A stretch of 47,192 bases of DNA, from contig CAISLN010000085.1 in the NCBI GenBank assembly GCA_903886275.1, positions 1 to 47,192 of the forward strand, written 5' to 3'. The notes beneath the pieces are model-generated. The model worked only from the letters and a program-made list of their open reading frames with translations. It was not told the origin of the DNA and ran no database searches. Below, piece by piece: positions 1 to 7,705 of the stretch. Position 1 is the stretch's first letter; every line of letters starts with the position of its first letter. The translations under genes were made by a program, and so were the position numbers. Source of the DNA: an uncultured beta proteobacterium. GTDB lineage: Bacteria; Pseudomonadota; Gammaproteobacteria; Burkholderiales; Burkholderiaceae_C.

Positions 1-1
1 C

Positions 2-166
2 AACGAGGTGGTGCGCTTGATTGCCAGGCTGGGGGGCTTTTTGGCACGCAAAGGTGACGGCGAGCCCGGCGTCAAGACCATCTGGCTGGGCATGCAGCGG
101 ATTCTTGATTTCTCCGCTGGCATTAGATTTTCAAGGGAGCTCCAGGCTCAGGGGACTTGTGTATAA
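2..166 (+). CDS. IS4-family (IS50-like) transposase, C-terminal end, cut by window edge
   Basis: The open frame enters from the left edge and gives 54 residues before TAA, beginning NEVVRLIARLGGF and including KGDGEPGVKTIWLG and RELQAQG. This is the usual C-terminus of IS4-family DDE transposases, with the tryptophan-containing helix and terminal AQG also found in IS50-type enzymes. Only the last part is in the window, so I cannot tell whether the element is complete. The bases over the stop codon (155-173) resemble an IS50 end, ACTTGTGTATAA followed by GAG, so the element probably finishes about seven bases after the stop. Family is from recognition; subgroup is inference. Confidence 0.72.
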   Translation, partial: NEVVRLIARLGGFLARKGDGEPGVKTIWLGMQRILDFSAGIRFSRELQAQGTCV

Positions 167-173
167 CGAGATG
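155..173 (+). repeat. Putative right terminal repeat of the IS4/IS50-like element
   Basis: The 19 bases start ACTTGTGTATAACGAG. The Tn5/IS50 outside end, read in this direction, starts ACTTGTGTATAAGAG, so the first 12 bases agree and the next few nearly do. The motif overlaps the transposase stop codon, as in compact IS50-group elements. The left end lies outside the window, so the match cannot be confirmed here. Confidence 0.45.
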
Positions 174-177
174 CGTT

Positions 178-433
178 ATGGGGTGATCTCGGTTTCCGTG
201 CAAATACTAACGATAGCGCATAAGGGTTATCACTACTATCCTGGCAATTGGGTGCCTACATTTGCAGAATTTGCTCAGTAGCAAGACATTTTCCAATTGA
301 AGTCTTCGGAATCATTGGAAATTACCCATAAAAAATAGGCGCAATGTGCGAAAGTTTGTAGTATTTTGTCTTTTCAAGGGTTAACCCTTGGGTGTTACCG
401 ATACGTTTTGCACCGAAACCGAGATCACCCCAT
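178..433. repeat. 256-bp segment bounded by perfect 19-bp inverted repeats (MITE-like)
   Basis: Bases 178-196 (ATGGGGTGATCTCGGTTTC) are the exact reverse complement of 415-433. Between them lie 218 bases without a convincing gene, including a perfect 16-base palindrome at 375-390 (CAAGGGTTAACCCTTG). Size, perfect termini and absence of coding capacity fit a miniature inverted-repeat transposable element. The terminal AT could be part of the repeat or a 2-bp target duplication; these cannot be separated. Alternatively, they are ends of two IS copies facing each other. No other copy was seen in the window. Confidence 0.5.
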
Positions 434-559
434 GTCGGAACCGCCGAAATTTTCGTCATTCGTCAGAGAGGCTGTGGCAGCCGCCCTGAGGTAAATGGAA
501 GTTGATATACACAGTGATCACTGGCTCAAATAGGTTGGGATCAGTCTCAGGTCTGGCAC
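434..559. other. Intergenic region downstream of the RND operon
   Basis: No supported gene. It holds a perfect 12-base palindrome (CAGTGATCACTG, 512-523) about 40 bases past the end of the efflux permease gene. There is no U-tract, so it is not a typical terminator. A short open frame at 432-494 has no recognised product. Confidence 0.3.
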
Positions 560-3500
560 TTAGATTCTTACTGCAAACCTGCGGCGCCACCACTGGGGCA
601 GGTTGCTCAGGTACGTGTAGAGAACCGGCACGACTACCAGCGTGAGCAGTGTCGAGGTAATAAGCCCCCCAATCACCGCGCGGCCCATGGGAGCCTGGGA
701 CTCACCACCCTCCCCCGCACCAATAGCCATGGGCAACATGCCAAACACCATGGCCATGGTGGTCATCAGGATGGGGCGAAGGCGCACCTGCCCGGCCTGC
801 AAGACAGCTTCAATAAGGTCCGCACCTTCACGCCGCGCCTGGTTGGCAAAATCCACCAGCAAAATGGCGTTCTTCACCACCAGCCCCATGAGCATGATGA
901 AGCCGATGATGGAAAACATGTTGAGCGTGGAGCCGGTGACTAGTAACGCCAGCATCACACCCACCAAGGTAAAAGGCAGTGAGGCCATGATGGCAATCGG
1001 TTGCAGGAAGCTTGCAAACTGCGATGCCAGAATGAAGTAGATAAACAGGACCGCCAGCCCCAGCGCGGTCAGTGCGGCAGCACCCGCCTCGGCGTTCTGC
1101 TCGGCTTCACCTTTGACGTCAAACCGGTAGCCAGGGGGCAACTCCATGCCGCGCACCAGTTCGGACACTTCATTGGATACGTCGCCAGTCGGACGACCCT
1201 CCACATTGGCATAAATGCCTACGCGGCGTTGCAGGTTCTGGCGTTTGATAACTTGCGGGCTGGTAGACGGCACAAACTGCACGACTTGGCTCAGCGGAAC
1301 CATCACCGGCGCGCCCGCACCATCCAGTTGACCCGTGGAAAGGAATAGCTCGCCCAAATCGGAAAGTTTTTGCCGGGCCGACTGGGGGAGTTGCACGTTC
1401 ACGTCGTAGTTCTGTCCGTCCGGTGCGAGCCAGGTGGTGACTTGATCGCCATTGACGAAGGGCCGCAATACCGAGCCCACGCGCTCTACTGAGAGCCCAA
1501 GGTCTGAAGCCACCGCCTGGTCAACCTTGACCACCACCGACGGGCTGGCCGCCAGCAGGCTGTGCTCCAGATCGACCACGCCCTTGACGATGCGAATCTT
1601 GGCCATGATGGTGTCCAGCAATGCGGGCAATGCGTCGGAGGACGGGCCAATCAGGTTGATAAAGATGGGCCGGTCAAAGCCCACGGACAGTTCCACCCCT
1701 GCGACGCGCTCCAGGCGCGAACGTACGGCAGCTTCCATCTGTTTTTGTGAACGTCGGCCCGTCGTGCGCAAGTCGCTGAGCTTCACCAGAATCTCTGCCT
1801 CATTGCGATTGCTGGCACCCACAGTCACGCTGGTGAGAACGATCTCGGGAAACTCTTGGAGTGCCTCTTCCACTTGCCGCACTTTCTGGTCGGCATACGT
1901 CAAGCTGGTGCCCACAGGGGTCTTGATCTTGAGCGTAAACACGCCCTCATCCGTGCGCGGCATGAACTCACCGCCCACCAGCGGCGTAAGCGCCAAGCTG
2001 CCGACAAATACCAGGGTCGCAACAGCCAATGTGGTCTTGCGACGGCGCAGGGTTGTGCGCAGAAGCCCGTCATAGAGCGCATGCAAACGATCAATCTGGC
2101 GCTCTTTTACGTCCAACCAGCGGCCCAGTCTCGGCAGGCGGGCAAAGCGGCCTTCGGCGGGGTCCTTCCACACCGAGGACAGCATGGGGTCCAACGTGAA
2201 GCTCACAAACAGTGACACCAGAACCGCGACAGCGACGGTGATACCGAACTGGAAAAACACTTTGCCAATGATGCCGGTCATAAAGGCGACCGGAATGAAG
2301 ACAGCGCAAATAGCCAGCGTGGTGGCCAGTACGGCGAGGCCAATTTCGTCGGTGCCTTCGAGCGCGGCCTGTCGGTGGCCTTTGCCCATGGCGAGGTGGC
2401 GCACGATGTTTTCGCGCACCACAATCGCGTCGTCTATCAACAGGCCTATGCACAGCGAAAGCGCCATAAGCGTGACGCCGTTGATGGTGAAGCCAAAGGC
2501 ATACATCGCGATGAAGGTGGACAACACCGAGATCGGTAGCGTGACGCCGGTGATGATGGTGCTGCGCCACGAATGCAAAAACAGGAACACGATCAGCACC
2601 GTCAACACACCGCCTTCCAGAATGGTTTTCTTGACGTTGTTGAGCGACTGCTTCACATAATCCGCATTCTCAGAGATCGATCGGATTTCCACGTCAGCAG
2701 GCAGCTCCTTGCGCAGCTCTGCAATGGTCTGCGCCACTGCATCGCCCACCTGAACCAGATTGGCGTCCTGGGTTTTTAAGACGTTGAGCGTCAGTGCCGG
2801 CGCACCGTTGACGCGGCCTATGCTGCGTTCTTCGCGCTCTCCATCCCGCACTGTGGCGACTTGCTCCAGCAGCACTGGTGCATTGGCGCGGCGTGCGACG
2901 ATGATTTTGCGAAACGCCTCCACGCTTTTGAGCTTGCCCTCGACACGCACGAGTTGTTCCTCTTGGTCGGTCCGCAGGGTACCGGCGGGCAAGTCCTGGT
3001 TGACTTCACGAATGGCGCGCAGCACCTCATCCACCCCTACGCGATAGGCCAGCATGTGCGATGGCTGCAGTTGGATCTGCACCTGCCGCGTGACCGCACC
3101 GCCCAGGTTCACCAGACCCACTCCACTCACACCCTGGATGCGCTTAACGATCTGCTGATCGGCAAAGGTGGAGAGCTCGCGCAAGCTGCGTGTCTTGGAC
3201 AGGATGGCAAAGGTCGAAGTGGGAGCGGCACCGTCAAACTGGCCGCGCACAATGAGTGGGTCTTTGGCGTCTTTGGGAAAACCCGGGCGAACCTGTGCAA
3301 CTTTGTCGCGCACGTCCTGCACTGCTTTTTCCATCTTGGTAGACAGTTGGAACTCCACCCAGAGCTCTGCGCGCCCCTCAAACGAGTTGCTACTGATGCT
3401 GCGCACGCCATTGATGGTGTTGACGGCCTCTTCCAACGGTTTCGTCAGGTCTGCCTCTGCCTGCTCAGGCGACGCACCGGGGTAGCGCACCTGCATCCAG

Positions 3501-3634
3501 ATGCCTGGAATCTGTATGTCGGGCATTTGCTCCACGCCCAGCCGCTGGTAAGAAATAATGCCCAGCAACATAAGCGCCAGCATCACCATAGTGGCGAACA
3601 CGGGCTGGTTGATACTGGTTCTGGTCATCCACAT
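560..3634 (-). CDS. RND efflux transporter, inner-membrane permease (HAE1/AcrB-type)
   Basis: This 1024-residue protein has the normal length and pattern of proton-driven RND multidrug pumps. The N-terminus has one membrane helix (about 12-30), then a periplasmic porter domain. The first helix bundle carries LLIDDAIVV with the two proton-relay aspartates at 401-402, and the C-terminal bundle carries GLVVKNAILLVDF with the partner lysine. It would export hydrophobic or amphiphilic compounds from the periplasm or inner membrane. The adaptor gene lies 27 bases upstream on the same strand, so the two form an operon. No outer-membrane channel gene is present in the window; a TolC-type protein encoded elsewhere is presumably used. 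The substrate cannot be told from sequence. Confidence 0.93.
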   Translation of the reverse strand: MWMTRTSINQPVFATMVMLALMLLGIISYQRLGVEQMPDIQIPGIWMQVRYPGASPEQAEADLTKPLEEAVNTINGVRSISSNSFEGRAELWVEFQLSTKMEKAVQDVRDKVAQVRPGFPKDAKDPLIVRGQFDGAAPTSTFAILSKTRSLRELSTFADQQIVKRIQGVSGVGLVNLGGAVTRQVQIQLQPSHMLAYRVGVDEVLRAIREVNQDLPAGTLRTDQEEQLVRVEGKLKSVEAFRKIIVARRANAPVLLEQVATVRDGEREERSIGRVNGAPALTLNVLKTQDANLVQVGDAVAQTIAELRKELPADVEIRSISENADYVKQSLNNVKKTILEGGVLTVLIVFLFLHSWRSTIITGVTLPISVLSTFIAMYAFGFTINGVTLMALSLCIGLLIDDAIVVRENIVRHLAMGKGHRQAALEGTDEIGLAVLATTLAICAVFIPVAFMTGIIGKVFFQFGITVAVAVLVSLFVSFTLDPMLSSVWKDPAEGRFARLPRLGRWLDVKERQIDRLHALYDGLLRTTLRRRKTTLAVATLVFVGSLALTPLVGGEFMPRTDEGVFTLKIKTPVGTSLTYADQKVRQVEEALQEFPEIVLTSVTVGASNRNEAEILVKLSDLRTTGRRSQKQMEAAVRSRLERVAGVELSVGFDRPIFINLIGPSSDALPALLDTIMAKIRIVKGVVDLEHSLLAASPSVVVKVDQAVASDLGLSVERVGSVLRPFVNGDQVTTWLAPDGQNYDVNVQLPQSARQKLSDLGELFLSTGQLDGAGAPVMVPLSQVVQFVPSTSPQVIKRQNLQRRVGIYANVEGRPTGDVSNEVSELVRGMELPPGYRFDVKGEAEQNAEAGAAALTALGLAVLFIYFILASQFASFLQPIAIMASLPFTLVGVMLALLVTGSTLNMFSIIGFIMLMGLVVKNAILLVDFANQARREGADLIEAVLQAGQVRLRPILMTTMAMVFGMLPMAIGAGEGGESQAPMGRAVIGGLITSTLLTLVVVPVLYTYLSNLPQWWRRRFAVRI

Positions 3635-3661
3635 GGTTGTGTTACTCGAAAGCAGCGGCGT

Positions 3662-4828
3662 TCAGGCAGGCAGGTTGGTTTTGGCGGGTAACTTGGCGGC
3701 GCTGCCTGCCTTGAGGCCCGGCATACGAACCCGTACCACCACTTGGCCATCGGTCAAACCACTCTCCACTGCTAGCAAGCCGCTGGATTCGTCCCGCAAC
3801 CCCGTGCGCACCCTTTTCTTGACGACTTTGCCTTCTTCTATGGCAAATACATAGCTCTGCCCCGCCTCTTCAAACACGGCGGACTGCGGGACCACCGGGG
3901 TGGCAGCACCGCGCGCCAGCACCATAGTGCCCTGCGCGAACATTCCACCGCGCAGCACACCGTCAGGGTTGGGCGTTGCCACATACATCCTGATGGCACG
4001 CGAGCCGGGTTCTGCCATGGGGTTGATGCGCTGCACCGTCCCAACAAAGGCGCGTCCTCCGAATCCGTCCACCCGAAGGGAAACCGTTTGCCCTGGCACC
4101 ACGGCTGCAATGTCGGATGCGGCCACGGTGGCTTCTACCTCCATTCGGGACAAGTCAACAATGCCCAGAATCGGCGCGTCGACCCCAACCCTTTCGCCCG
4201 GGTTGACGTAGCGCTTGGCCACAGTACCGGACAAGGGTGCACGCACCACCGCGTCGTCGATGGCCTTGCGTGCAAGATCCACCTGCGCGTCCGACCAGCG
4301 CACCGCCGCCTCGCTGGACTGGTAGGTGCTTTGCAATTGATCAAAAGCGTTTTGCGAAATGAAGTTTTGCTGCAGCAGCGTTTGGTTGGTATCGCGGTTG
4401 CGTTCGGCTATGGACTGGCGGGCGCGCCGTTCACCGTGATCCGCCAAAGCCGCTGCCAAGCGGGAGCGGGCATCGGTGGTATCGATCTCGGCAATCACAG
4501 CGCCTCGCGTGACACGCTCACCTTCGCGCACCCGTACCTGCCGCAGTTCGCCGGACACGGTAGATTTGACGATGGCTTGCGTAGTCGGGTTCAGGGTGCC
4601 GTAGACAGGGACCGCGCGCCCCAGTGACTCGACCTGCACGACATAGAGGTCCGAATTGGAAAACTCTAGAACCGCAGGGTTGGCTGAACTTGCTAACTCG
4701 CTATTCGCCTTAGCAGTGCCACTGTGGCCAATTAGCAAAAATGCGACCGAGGCCGTAAGAGCAAGGGCCACGCAAACCATGCCTTTGCTGGAACTTGTCA
4801 GGGAAAGAAAAAGCGAACGTTTATCCAT
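3662..4828 (-). CDS. RND efflux periplasmic adaptor (membrane fusion protein)
   Basis: The chosen ATG at 4828 gives 388 residues: MDKRSLFLSL, then a hydrophobic segment (VCVALALTASVAFLLIG) that is a signal anchor. An open frame extends upstream to 4960, but that extension has no adaptor-like features. The body has the usual layout: a lipoyl half-motif (VRVREGERVTRGAVIAEID), an alpha-helical hairpin, the second half-motif (VVRAPLSGTVAKRYVNPGERV), and beta-barrel and membrane-proximal domains. It bridges the RND permease encoded immediately downstream to an outer-membrane channel. The ribosome-binding site is weak, so the start is less certain than the identity. Confidence 0.9.
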   Translation of the reverse strand: MDKRSLFLSLTSSSKGMVCVALALTASVAFLLIGHSGTAKANSELASSANPAVLEFSNSDLYVVQVESLGRAVPVYGTLNPTTQAIVKSTVSGELRQVRVREGERVTRGAVIAEIDTTDARSRLAAALADHGERRARQSIAERNRDTNQTLLQQNFISQNAFDQLQSTYQSSEAAVRWSDAQVDLARKAIDDAVVRAPLSGTVAKRYVNPGERVGVDAPILGIVDLSRMEVEATVAASDIAAVVPGQTVSLRVDGFGGRAFVGTVQRINPMAEPGSRAIRMYVATPNPDGVLRGGMFAQGTMVLARGAATPVVPQSAVFEEAGQSYVFAIEEGKVVKKRVRTGLRDESSGLLAVESGLTDGQVVVRVRMPGLKAGSAAKLPAKTNLPA

Positions 4829-5141
4829 AAGAAATTTTGAGTGTTTAGAAACTTTCAGTTGTGGGCTGATGAGTACATTGGAATGGGCGACCAGTGACAC
4901 CGTAAAAAATCTGCTATTGCCACCCCACTGCAAGTCCCTATAGCAATTGAAAATCAACAAAATTGTTTGCCGCTAAAAGCTATGTCAATCACCACTCTTC
5001 CCGAACCACCAATCGGGAAATTGAAGATAGCTAGCCCTTCCAGAACTAATGCATGGCACTGAAGCCTCCAACTTCCTCATCCAAAGCTTATCGCCCCAAA
5101 TTTTCAAAGCTAAAGAATAAAAAAATAACTTCATTAATTTG
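4829..5141. other. Intergenic region at the left edge of the AT-rich island
   Basis: These 313 bases hold no supported gene. Base composition changes here from GC-rich to AT-rich, between about 4930 and 5100. The RND operon promoter (minus strand) must lie here, but I found no convincing -35/-10 pair. No terminal repeat or tRNA gene was seen that would mark an integration site. Confidence 0.4.
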
Positions 5142-6146
5142 TTAGAAAGAGCGACACATTTCTATAAATTCAGAATCATTAAAGTCAGCTTCATTAAGCA
5201 CCTTCCATAACGATGATACAATTGCCTCTTGTACTCTAGCTTTACGAAAATTCGAAGAATTCCATAATGAACAATCTTGAGGATTCAAAAAGGAATTAAA
5301 CGCTTCTTTCAATTCTTCAACAATTTGCGGACAATACTGTGGAGCATCCACCCCTAAATGCTGCTTTGTCCAGAAGCTATGCCCTTCAAGTTTACGAGCA
5401 ATATTCGAAGACCCAACAGAAGCTCGCGTCGCAAAATCATTTGGACACGGGAAAGGTTCCACAAACCAAAACAGAAATCGGGTAAATCTTCTGGACTCAT
5501 CGAGAAAGGAGCTTCTGCCATGTAACATTCGGTGATTGTTGTTAATGTAAATATCTCCAGCAGAGCATCGAAATTTAATCTTCTGTGCACAGTCAATGAA
5601 CTTCTGAAATGAAATTCCAACATCATCGTCGTTTGCAAGACCTGGATGGAGACAAATCAAATTACCACGACATAAAGATAAAGTTGTAGCAAATCTACTT
5701 TGAAAGTACGGTTACATTCGACGAACAGTTGTGAAAAGCTGTTGAAACAGATCCTGATCATTTGATCTAATGCTTTCTAAAATGGGCCATACATCGGTTA
5801 AAAAGGAATCACCGCCAGTTTCAGCTTGTCTTTCACAAATCATTAATTGAATCTGAGCGGGCATACCATACTGCATGCAGTCATTATGCAAAACACCTTC
5901 ATGCTTTGTGAAGGGTAATGATGTTCTATTTCCACCATTTGAAAACTGTATAGTTGTTTTCTGAAAACGATACGGACGCTTCCCAAATAGTCGCACAGCA
6001 AGGCCGACTGGGTCATCTATATGACTTAATGCTGTAGGATTGTGTGCGAATACATACCCTTTCTCAACGAGATCATCCCAACATTTATCCGGGGTAAGAG
6101 TCGTATATTGTGGAGCAATCACCTCATCAGTTGAATTGGATTTCAT
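5142..6146 (-). pseudogene. TauD/TfdA-type Fe(II)/2-oxoglutarate oxygenase interrupted by one in-frame TAA
   Basis: Two open stretches, 6146-5715 and 5711-5142, lie in the same frame and are separated only by a TAA codon at 5712-5714; the 17 codons between that stop and the next possible start (TTG at 5660) are open and protein-like. The first part (144 residues) has the iron ligands H87-x-D89 in LHNDCMQYG, followed by GGDSFLTDVW. The second has the distal histidine in NNHRMLHGRSS and downstream arginines suited to bind 2-oxoglutarate. Joined, it has about 334 residues, normal for clavaminate-synthase-like oxygenases. Such enzymes hydroxylate or desaturate small molecules or peptidyl substrates. 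It starts one base after the preceding gene's stop, at the end of the island operon. Either a recent nonsense mutation or a sequencing error explains the stop; readthrough is possible but unsupported. Confidence 0.8.
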
Positions 6147-6147
6147 T

Positions 6148-6528
6148 TTATTGATGTTTAGTATGAATCACGAAACTCAAAATTTTCCAAGAAACATCCG
6201 GTACAAATATCCATAACTCTTTAACAAACATAGAAAAAACACTATCAAGAGTTTTTACTCTATAGATGCCGCATGATGAAACCATTAAGTCTTCAACTTC
6301 AATACTATTCTGTTCAAATGTAAAACTTGAGTCAGAAGAAAACCATTTCCCTCTTTCCAGCTTCATCTGCACAATTTTCAAAAACTCTTGTTTCGACTTA
6401 ACAACGCCGTCTCTCACATTGAAAAAGCAATTATGTTGCAAAAAATTCAGCATATCAACATTCGCGCGAATGTACGCGTCGTGGTATGCAGCCTGAACAA
6501 CCTGAAATTTATCTACTCCACAGTGCAT
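6148..6528 (-). CDS. SnoaL/DUF4440-like small protein (NTF2 superfamily)
   Basis: This 126-residue protein follows the DUF4440/SnoaL pattern: an N-terminal helix with an AYHDAYIRANVDMLNFL stretch, then FFNVRDGVVKSKQEFLKIV, beta strands with SCGIYRVKT, and a closing LWIFVPDVSWKILSFVIH strand where family members usually have a WKI/WRL motif. Members form cone-shaped pockets and are cyclases, isomerases or non-catalytic binding proteins; no catalytic residue can be assigned here. The stop is two bases from the preceding gene's end and the next gene starts one base after this stop, so it is part of a tight operon. The ribosome-binding site is poor, suggesting coupling to upstream translation. 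The function in this cluster is unknown. Confidence 0.65.
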   Translation of the reverse strand: MHCGVDKFQVVQAAYHDAYIRANVDMLNFLQHNCFFNVRDGVVKSKQEFLKIVQMKLERGKWFSSDSSFTFEQNSIEVEDLMVSSCGIYRVKTLDSVFSMFVKELWIFVPDVSWKILSFVIHTKHQ

Positions 6529-6530
6529 AG

Positions 6531-6785
6531 TTATATAGACTCACGTCTTGAATCTTGTTGGAGAATGTAAATCTCTTCTTCAAATCGCTCACTACATTTC
6601 TCAAATACTTTTGTTGCATCAGCCAAGCCAGAGTGGTATATAGTGGATGCAAAAGTATTTAGTATTTTTATTGCAATAGGTCGCAATTCAACATTTCCCA
6701 CATTGCACCCAATTGCACGAAGCTCAGCAGTTAGTGTTGCATTCAACTCTTCAACTAGCTTTTTGGATATTTTTTCTAAACTCAT
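6531..6785 (-). CDS. Small protein of unknown family in the AT-rich cluster
   Basis: 84 residues beginning MSLEKISKKLVEELNATL, not recognised. It is predicted by eye to be mostly helical and charged, with two cysteines (in AIGCNVG and FEKCSERF), no signal peptide and no membrane helix. A good ribosome-binding site (AGAGG about 5-6 bases before the ATG at 6785) supports the start. It is preceded by a 104-base AT-rich gap that could hold its own promoter and is followed two bases later by the SnoaL-like gene. Being small and between modification genes, it could be a carrier, an adaptor or a substrate peptide; nothing in the sequence decides. Confidence 0.6.
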   Translation of the reverse strand: MSLEKISKKLVEELNATLTAELRAIGCNVGNVELRPIAIKILNTFASTIYHSGLADATKVFEKCSERFEEEIYILQQDSRRESI

Positions 6786-6889
6786 AAGCCTCTTTCGATA
6801 TACAGATTAACTTACATCCTAAGCGCACATTAATAAACGATTAGAACGCCACTAATTTTATTCAAAAAAAATTTAATCTATTATTTCTT

Positions 6890-7705
6890 TTAAATTTTTG
6901 TCTTTATCAATTCAATCATTCTATTTTTCGCGATTTTAATATCTTCTAAAGTCTCAATGCCTCCAACGGGCTTTCTAAAAATCTCTTCATTATTTGCAGT
7001 ATTGAAAATTTCATTGAAGCAATCCCCGATTCTTGATGGATCTAACGCAATGGACAGGTGTAATGACGCATCCTCGGGAGTTTCCACCATGTGCCATAGG
7101 CCCATGGGTATAACGAGTATGTCCATCGGTTCAGTGGTAATTGTTACAAATGCATTTATTGAAGGACGATATACATCCAATTTTTTTGATCCAACTACAG
7201 GATAGTTGTAAGTTGGTGGATGAAGATGCCATTTCTTCCTACCATGAATTTGCACTGCGATGATATGGTGCGGATCAAAATGATATCCAAATGAATTTGC
7301 CTCCCTCTTCGAAAAGTACAAAGATGTACTGATTCTTGAGTGGTTCAGAGATGCCTTAAGTTCATTAACAACTTTATCTATTTGTGAATACTGATCTTCT
7401 GCGCTATCGATAATCATTGTGAATCCACTATTCAGATAACGCATGCATGTGTGTTTTTCAATTTCATACAATGCAATGTTATCACCATTTATCCTTCGAA
7501 AAAAAGCTTCTCTTGTGTGGACCTTTTTCTCGACGAAATTCGCAAATCGAATATCTAACATCGTTCCGTAGCGTTTTAAAAATATCTCCCCAAACGAGTT
7601 CATGTTAATCAAATCATTAATAATATGCTTATTCTTGAGGTGTGTGAAATGATTGCTATCAAACAATTGTTTGGATAGATTAAGTATTTGTTGAGAAATT
7701 GACAT
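6890..7705 (-). CDS. JmjC/cupin-4-type Fe(II)/2-oxoglutarate hydroxylase
   Basis: This 271-residue protein has a JmjC-like double-stranded beta-helix. The stretch GYHFDPHHIIAVQIHGRKKW holds the H142-x-D144 iron ligands and the basic GRKKW strand typical of YcfD/RoxA and related ribosomal-oxygenase-like enzymes. The third ligand is H205 in MGLWHMVETP. Family members hydroxylate side chains (arginine, histidine, asparagine) of proteins or peptides; some act in RiPP or nonribosomal peptide pathways. The start codon overlaps the upstream ABC gene's stop (TAATG), so translation is coupled. With an exporter and a Gly/Cys-rich protein upstream, the likeliest substrate is a product of this cluster; that is inference. 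Confidence 0.82.
   Translation of the reverse strand: MSISQQILNLSKQLFDSNHFTHLKNKHIINDLINMNSFGEIFLKRYGTMLDIRFANFVEKKVHTREAFFRRINGDNIALYEIEKHTCMRYLNSGFTMIIDSAEDQYSQIDKVVNELKASLNHSRISTSLYFSKREANSFGYHFDPHHIIAVQIHGRKKWHLHPPTYNYPVVGSKKLDVYRPSINAFVTITTEPMDILVIPMGLWHMVETPEDASLHLSIALDPSRIGDCFNEIFNTANNEEIFRKPVGGIETLEDIKIAKNRMIELIKTKI

Noticed and set aside
4961..5141. Attachment site or tRNA gene at the left edge of the AT-rich island
   Set aside because: No tRNA-like cloverleaf and no direct repeat matching the right shoulder near 11160 or 12450 could be found by eye.
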